NCBI GenBank assembly: GCA_031412355.1
Contig: JANOCR010000208.1
Coordinates: 1-8,012 of the forward strand
Direction: 5' to 3'
DNA: 8,012 bases
From: JAENVT01 sp031412355
GTDB taxonomy: Bacteria; Actinomycetota; Acidimicrobiia; Acidimicrobiales; Ilumatobacteraceae
The position numbers and the translations under genes are program-made. Shown here one piece after another: positions 6,168-8,012 of the stretch; position 1 is the stretch's first letter; every line of letters starts with the position of its first letter. The notes below the pieces were generated by a model. It saw only the letters and a list, made by a program, of their open reading frames with translations. It had not been told where the DNA came from and did not search any database.

Positions 6168-6179
6168 CCCTCTCGTTGG
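6168..6179 (-). promoter_or_regulatory. Conserved 12-nt leader with ribosome binding site, CHRD copy B
   Basis: On the minus strand the leader reads CCAACGAGAGGG, ending 7 nt before ATG 6160. The identical 12 bases sit 6 nt before the start of the paralog at 7270. The 3' half (GAGAGGG) is the Shine-Dalgarno. The conserved CCAAC ahead of it is either left over from the duplication or has a shared role in translation. Confidence 0.6.
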
Positions 6180-6266
6180 GATTGTCCCGATCGTCGAAGT
6201 TGTGATGACGGTCGCAGAGACCCTAGGCGACCCCCCGTCGGCGGACGAGAACCGTGGCAGCGCGCG

Positions 6267-6314
6267 AAAAGAGCTGGCGCCGGAGCCTCCCGAAGGAAGC
6301 TCCGACGCCAGCTC
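6267..6314 (-). terminator. Intrinsic terminator after CHRD copy A, 20-bp stem with UUCG loop
   Basis: Positions 6271-6290 and 6295-6314 form a 20-bp stem around the 4-nt loop 6291-6294. In the minus-strand RNA the loop is C(UUCG)G, an unusually stable tetraloop. The two non-Watson-Crick positions (6280/6305 and 6287/6298) become G-U wobbles in the minus RNA but would be C-A mismatches in plus RNA, which fixes the direction. Four U residues follow directly (6270-6267). The hairpin starts 20 nt after the stop codon of the 6335-7270 gene. It separates the two CHRD paralogs, implying that copy B has its own promoter between 6161 and 6266 or depends on read-through. Confidence 0.85.
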
Positions 6315-6334
6315 GGAATCTCAGCTCAGATGAC

Positions 6335-7270
6335 TCAGAACAGGTAACCGACGACGTCGATCACGAAGTGAGTCTGGTTGGCGCCAGCGCCGACCTTCAC
6401 TCGACCCGCGGAATCGACCTCGACCTGAGTGCTGACCGCGATGTTCTCATTCGGTCCTGACCAGTTGATGTTGCTGGTGGCAGGCTGTGAGGGCAACGCG
6501 GCGTTGTACATCGTCAGGAAGCCGCCTGCTCCACCAATACCGGTACCGGTCTCGGTGACAGTCAGCGTGACGATTGCTGCGGTCGCGCCTGGCGGCACGG
6601 CGAGGAAGACCACGCCCGCGCCATCCCTGCCGGAGGCAAGGCTGATGGTGCGTGTCTCGTTCGGTGCAATCTTCGGTCCGGCCGCGTCACGTGAGTCATA
6701 TGCACGCAACGGAACTGGCAACAGATGGGCCTCGCCGGCAGGTGCCGGTCCCTTGGCCAACTGGCCACGAAGTGCCCCACCGGGGAAGTCGCTGGTGTGC
6801 ACGTTGACGTAGAAGCCGGCAGGCGTGGTCATGATCTCGGTGGCGAGAGCCGGTGCCAGATCGAGACAGCCGGTCCCGGAGTTGGCGCCCAGGGTCGGGA
6901 ACAGGTTCTGCACGACCGGTCCGTTGACGCCGGTAGCACCGCGATGGATGTGTGCCCCTACCGGGGTGCCGGTGATTCCGCTGTACGACAGATCCCAGCA
7001 CACCTCGGCGCCGGTGACGAGGTTAAGCGGGTCGATGATGTCGAACGTCACCGCAGCGGCACCCACACCGTCGGGGTCGCCGGCGGTCGTGGCAGGTGCC
7101 ACGGGCACCTCATTGGAGCCCAGCAGTCGGGCGGTGAACGGCGTGTATGCCGCCTTGAAAGCAGCCCCGCTGCCCTCATCGCGACGGGCGTTGCCCATGG
7201 CGATAGTTGGAACGGCGATGGCCGCGGCCAGCCCGACCGCGGCAAATCCGAATAGTCTCTTGTTCTGCAT
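6335..7270 (-). CDS. Secreted CHRD-domain protein (copy A of a tandem pair)
   Basis: This 311-aa paralog of the 5249-6160 product has the same architecture: signal peptide (MQNKRLFGFAAVGLAAAIAV, cleavage near residues 26-28), CHRD domain about 43-173, linker GPAPAGEAHLLP, and C-terminal beta module about 187-311 ending in FVIDVVGYLF. CHRD signatures are FTARLLGSNEVP, GAHIHRGA (H107, H109), GFYVNVHT (H158) and GALRGQL. C91 and C135 are its only cysteines and align with the pair in the other copy, which supports a disulfide. Compared with copy B it has a longer insert after the EVP motif (VAPATTAGDPDGVG) and a Gly-rich insert in the C-terminal module (TGTGIGGAGG). ATG 7270 follows the shared CCAACGAGAGGG leader. 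It lies 75 nt downstream of the acyl-CoA dehydrogenase gene, and its transcript ends at the strong hairpin at 6267-6314. It is secreted, with unknown ligand; adhesion, matrix or metal binding are only possibilities. Confidence 0.87.
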   Translation of the reverse strand: MQNKRLFGFAAVGLAAAIAVPTIAMGNARRDEGSGAAFKAAYTPFTARLLGSNEVPVAPATTAGDPDGVGAAAVTFDIIDPLNLVTGAEVCWDLSYSGITGTPVGAHIHRGATGVNGPVVQNLFPTLGANSGTGCLDLAPALATEIMTTPAGFYVNVHTSDFPGGALRGQLAKGPAPAGEAHLLPVPLRAYDSRDAAGPKIAPNETRTISLASGRDGAGVVFLAVPPGATAAIVTLTVTETGTGIGGAGGFLTMYNAALPSQPATSNINWSGPNENIAVSTQVEVDSAGRVKVGAGANQTHFVIDVVGYLF

Positions 7271-7276
7271 ATGCTT

Positions 7277-7288
7277 CCCTCTCGTTGG
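7277..7288 (-). promoter_or_regulatory. Conserved 12-nt leader with ribosome binding site, CHRD copy A
   Basis: On the minus strand it reads CCAACGAGAGGG, ending 6 nt before ATG 7270, identical to the leader of copy B. GAGAGGG is the Shine-Dalgarno and sets the start codon. Confidence 0.6.
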
Positions 7289-7290
7289 CT

Positions 7291-7316
7291 GGTATCAGCT
7301 AGGGGACAGCTTTACC
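7291..7316. promoter_or_regulatory. Imperfect inverted repeat upstream of CHRD copy A
   Basis: GGTA-tc-AGCT and AGCT-t-TACC flank a 7-nt centre (AGGGGAC). The repeat sits 20-46 nt ahead of the start codon, inside the 75-nt gap that must hold the promoter if the gene is separately transcribed. A second short palindrome, CGGTTCTAACCG, lies at 7328-7339. Either could be an operator, or chance. Neither is followed by a T tract, so they do not look like a terminator for the acyl-CoA dehydrogenase. Confidence 0.25.
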
Positions 7317-7345
7317 CAAAGAGGGGTCGGTTCTAACCGCGGGGG

Positions 7346-8012
7346 TCAGATTCCGATCCGCTGCGCCAGCAGTTCGCGGTGGTAGGTCGGATCGCCGAAC
7401 AGCAACTCCGACGATTTGGCCCGCTTGAAGTACAGGTGTGCCGGGTGCTCCCAGGTAAATCCGATGCCGCCGTGGATCTGGATGTTCTCGGCGGTGGCAT
7501 GAAAATAAGCCTCGCTGCAATAGGCCTTGGCCAGCGATGCCACCGACGGAAGTTCGTCGTTCATCTCGGCGGCGCACCACATGCCGTAGTAGGCGGCACT
7601 CTTGGCTGACTCGACCTCCAGCAACATGTCGGCACACTTGTGCTTGATCGCCTGGAACGAACCGATTGGGCGTCCGAACTGCACGCGCACCTTGGCGTAC
7701 TCGACGGCCATCTCCAACACCTTCTGGGCTCCACCGACCTGCTCGGCGGCCAGGCCGACGGCAGCCAGGTCGAGCACCGTCGACAGCACGTTCCAACCTT
7801 CGCCCTCGGCACCGACCAGCGTGGCCGGCGTTTCGGCAAACTCGAGCTTGGCCTGCTTGCGGGTCTGATCCATGGTTGACAGCGCCGTGCGAGTCAGGCC
7901 GCTGGCTCCGCCATCGACGGAGAACAGGCTGACACCTTTGGCCGTGCGAGCCGCAACGATGATCGTGTCTGCGGTGTGGCCGTCGAGCACGAACATCTTC
8001 GTACCATTCAGA
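7346..8012 (-). CDS. Acyl-CoA dehydrogenase, C-terminal part (5' end beyond the window)
   Basis: The minus frame is open from the window edge to TGA at 7348-7346, giving 221 residues. It begins LNGTKMFV (residues 1-8), the middle-domain motif of acyl-CoA dehydrogenases, so roughly the N-terminal 40 percent is missing. The C-terminal helical domain shows AAEQVGGAQKVLEMAVEYAK (88-107), VQFGRPIGSFQAIKHKCADM (110-129; FAD/CoA contacts), ENIQIHGGIGFTWEHPAHLY (175-194) and RAKSSELLFGD (197-207). The enzyme class makes the alpha,beta double bond in acyl-CoA thioesters with FAD. This subtype resembles the many actinobacterial enzymes of fatty-acid or steroid side-chain breakdown. Where medium-chain enzymes carry the catalytic Glu (YEGT), the sequence here reads FGDPT with G206. 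Such subunits are known to pair with a second, catalytic one in some actinobacterial alpha2beta2 enzymes. The partner, if any, would lie upstream of the window. Confidence 0.9.
   Translation of the reverse strand, partial: LNGTKMFVLDGHTADTIIVAARTAKGVSLFSVDGGASGLTRTALSTMDQTRKQAKLEFAETPATLVGAEGEGWNVLSTVLDLAAVGLAAEQVGGAQKVLEMAVEYAKVRVQFGRPIGSFQAIKHKCADMLLEVESAKSAAYYGMWCAAEMNDELPSVASLAKAYCSEAYFHATAENIQIHGGIGFTWEHPAHLYFKRAKSSELLFGDPTYHRELLAQRIGI

Larger units (their letters stand above)
5249..7270 (-). repeat. Tandem gene duplication (two CHRD genes, head to tail)
   Basis: The two genes align along their full length apart from small insertions. DNA similarity is strongest at the ends. For example, the first 40 nt from 5249 and from 6335 (last codons of each gene) differ at only two places, both silent. 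The signal peptides share AVGLAAAIA and GNAR, and the 12-nt leader is identical. The middle of the CHRD domain has diverged more, so the duplication is not recent or the domains are under different selection. Confidence 0.8.

Noticed and set aside
7328..7339. CGGTTCTAACCG palindrome as a terminator of the acyl-CoA dehydrogenase gene
   Set aside because: A 5-bp stem with a 2-nt loop cannot form a useful hairpin and no U run follows. At best it is a protein-binding palindrome.
7271..7345. Sigma-70-like promoter for CHRD copy A (TTGGGT, 17 nt, GATACC on the minus strand)
   Set aside because: The -10 box matches the consensus at only three of six positions. Such hits are expected by chance, so it was not listed as a feature.
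1..8012. CRISPR array, tRNA, rRNA, insertion sequence, toxin-antitoxin or defence island
   Set aside because: Both strands were read for repeats with regular spacers, tRNA-like cloverleafs, transposase motifs and small paired ORFs. None was found beyond the CHRD duplication.

Overview
The window is GC-rich, densely packed chromosomal DNA with the strong third-position GC bias of a high-GC actinobacterium. A DinB/maleylpyruvate-isomerase-type (mycothiol-associated) protein, a DsbA-like protein of the type seen in mycothiol-using bacteria, and secreted proteins ending in an actinobacterial-style beta module all point to Actinomycetota. I favour the Acidimicrobiia/Ilumatobacter side, but that is a guess from protein style, not a measurement. 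There is no stretch of 300 bases without a gene, and I see no tRNA, rRNA, CRISPR array, insertion sequence or phage gene.

Region 1 (1-2228, + strand) is a sugar-nucleotide block. It holds the 3' end of an unrecognised Thr/Ser-rich protein, a UDP-glucuronate decarboxylase-like enzyme (UDP-xylose synthase family) and a GalE-type UDP-hexose 4-epimerase. The last two overlap by ATGA and are surely co-translated. Together they would supply activated pentose or hexose donors for cell-surface glycans.

Region 2 (2204-3202, - strand) converges on galE with a 25-nt overlap. It holds a 74-aa conserved-looking small protein, followed after 9 nt and in the same frame by an alpha/beta hydrolase. The hydrolase's expected nucleophile-elbow serine is read as Asn.

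Region 3 (3249-4734, + strand) is divergent from region 2. It holds a DsbA-fold protein with a single-cysteine CPWA site, then 7 nt later a two-domain DinB/MDMPI-like protein. This looks like a small mycothiol-linked operon.

Region 4 (4738-8012, - strand) holds, in transcription order, the C-terminal part of an acyl-CoA dehydrogenase (cut by the window edge), two tandem paralogous secreted CHRD-domain proteins, and a small membrane-anchored protein of unknown function. The CHRD paralogs share a leader around the ribosome binding site, a signal peptide, a CHRD domain with one cysteine pair, and a C-terminal beta module. A strong intrinsic terminator with a UUCG loop lies just after the first-transcribed CHRD gene.

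Most of the window is ordinary actinobacterial housekeeping or accessory metabolism. The points that merit a second look are the Asn-for-Ser hydrolase, the CPWA DsbA plus DinB pair, and the tandem CHRD pair with its conserved leader.
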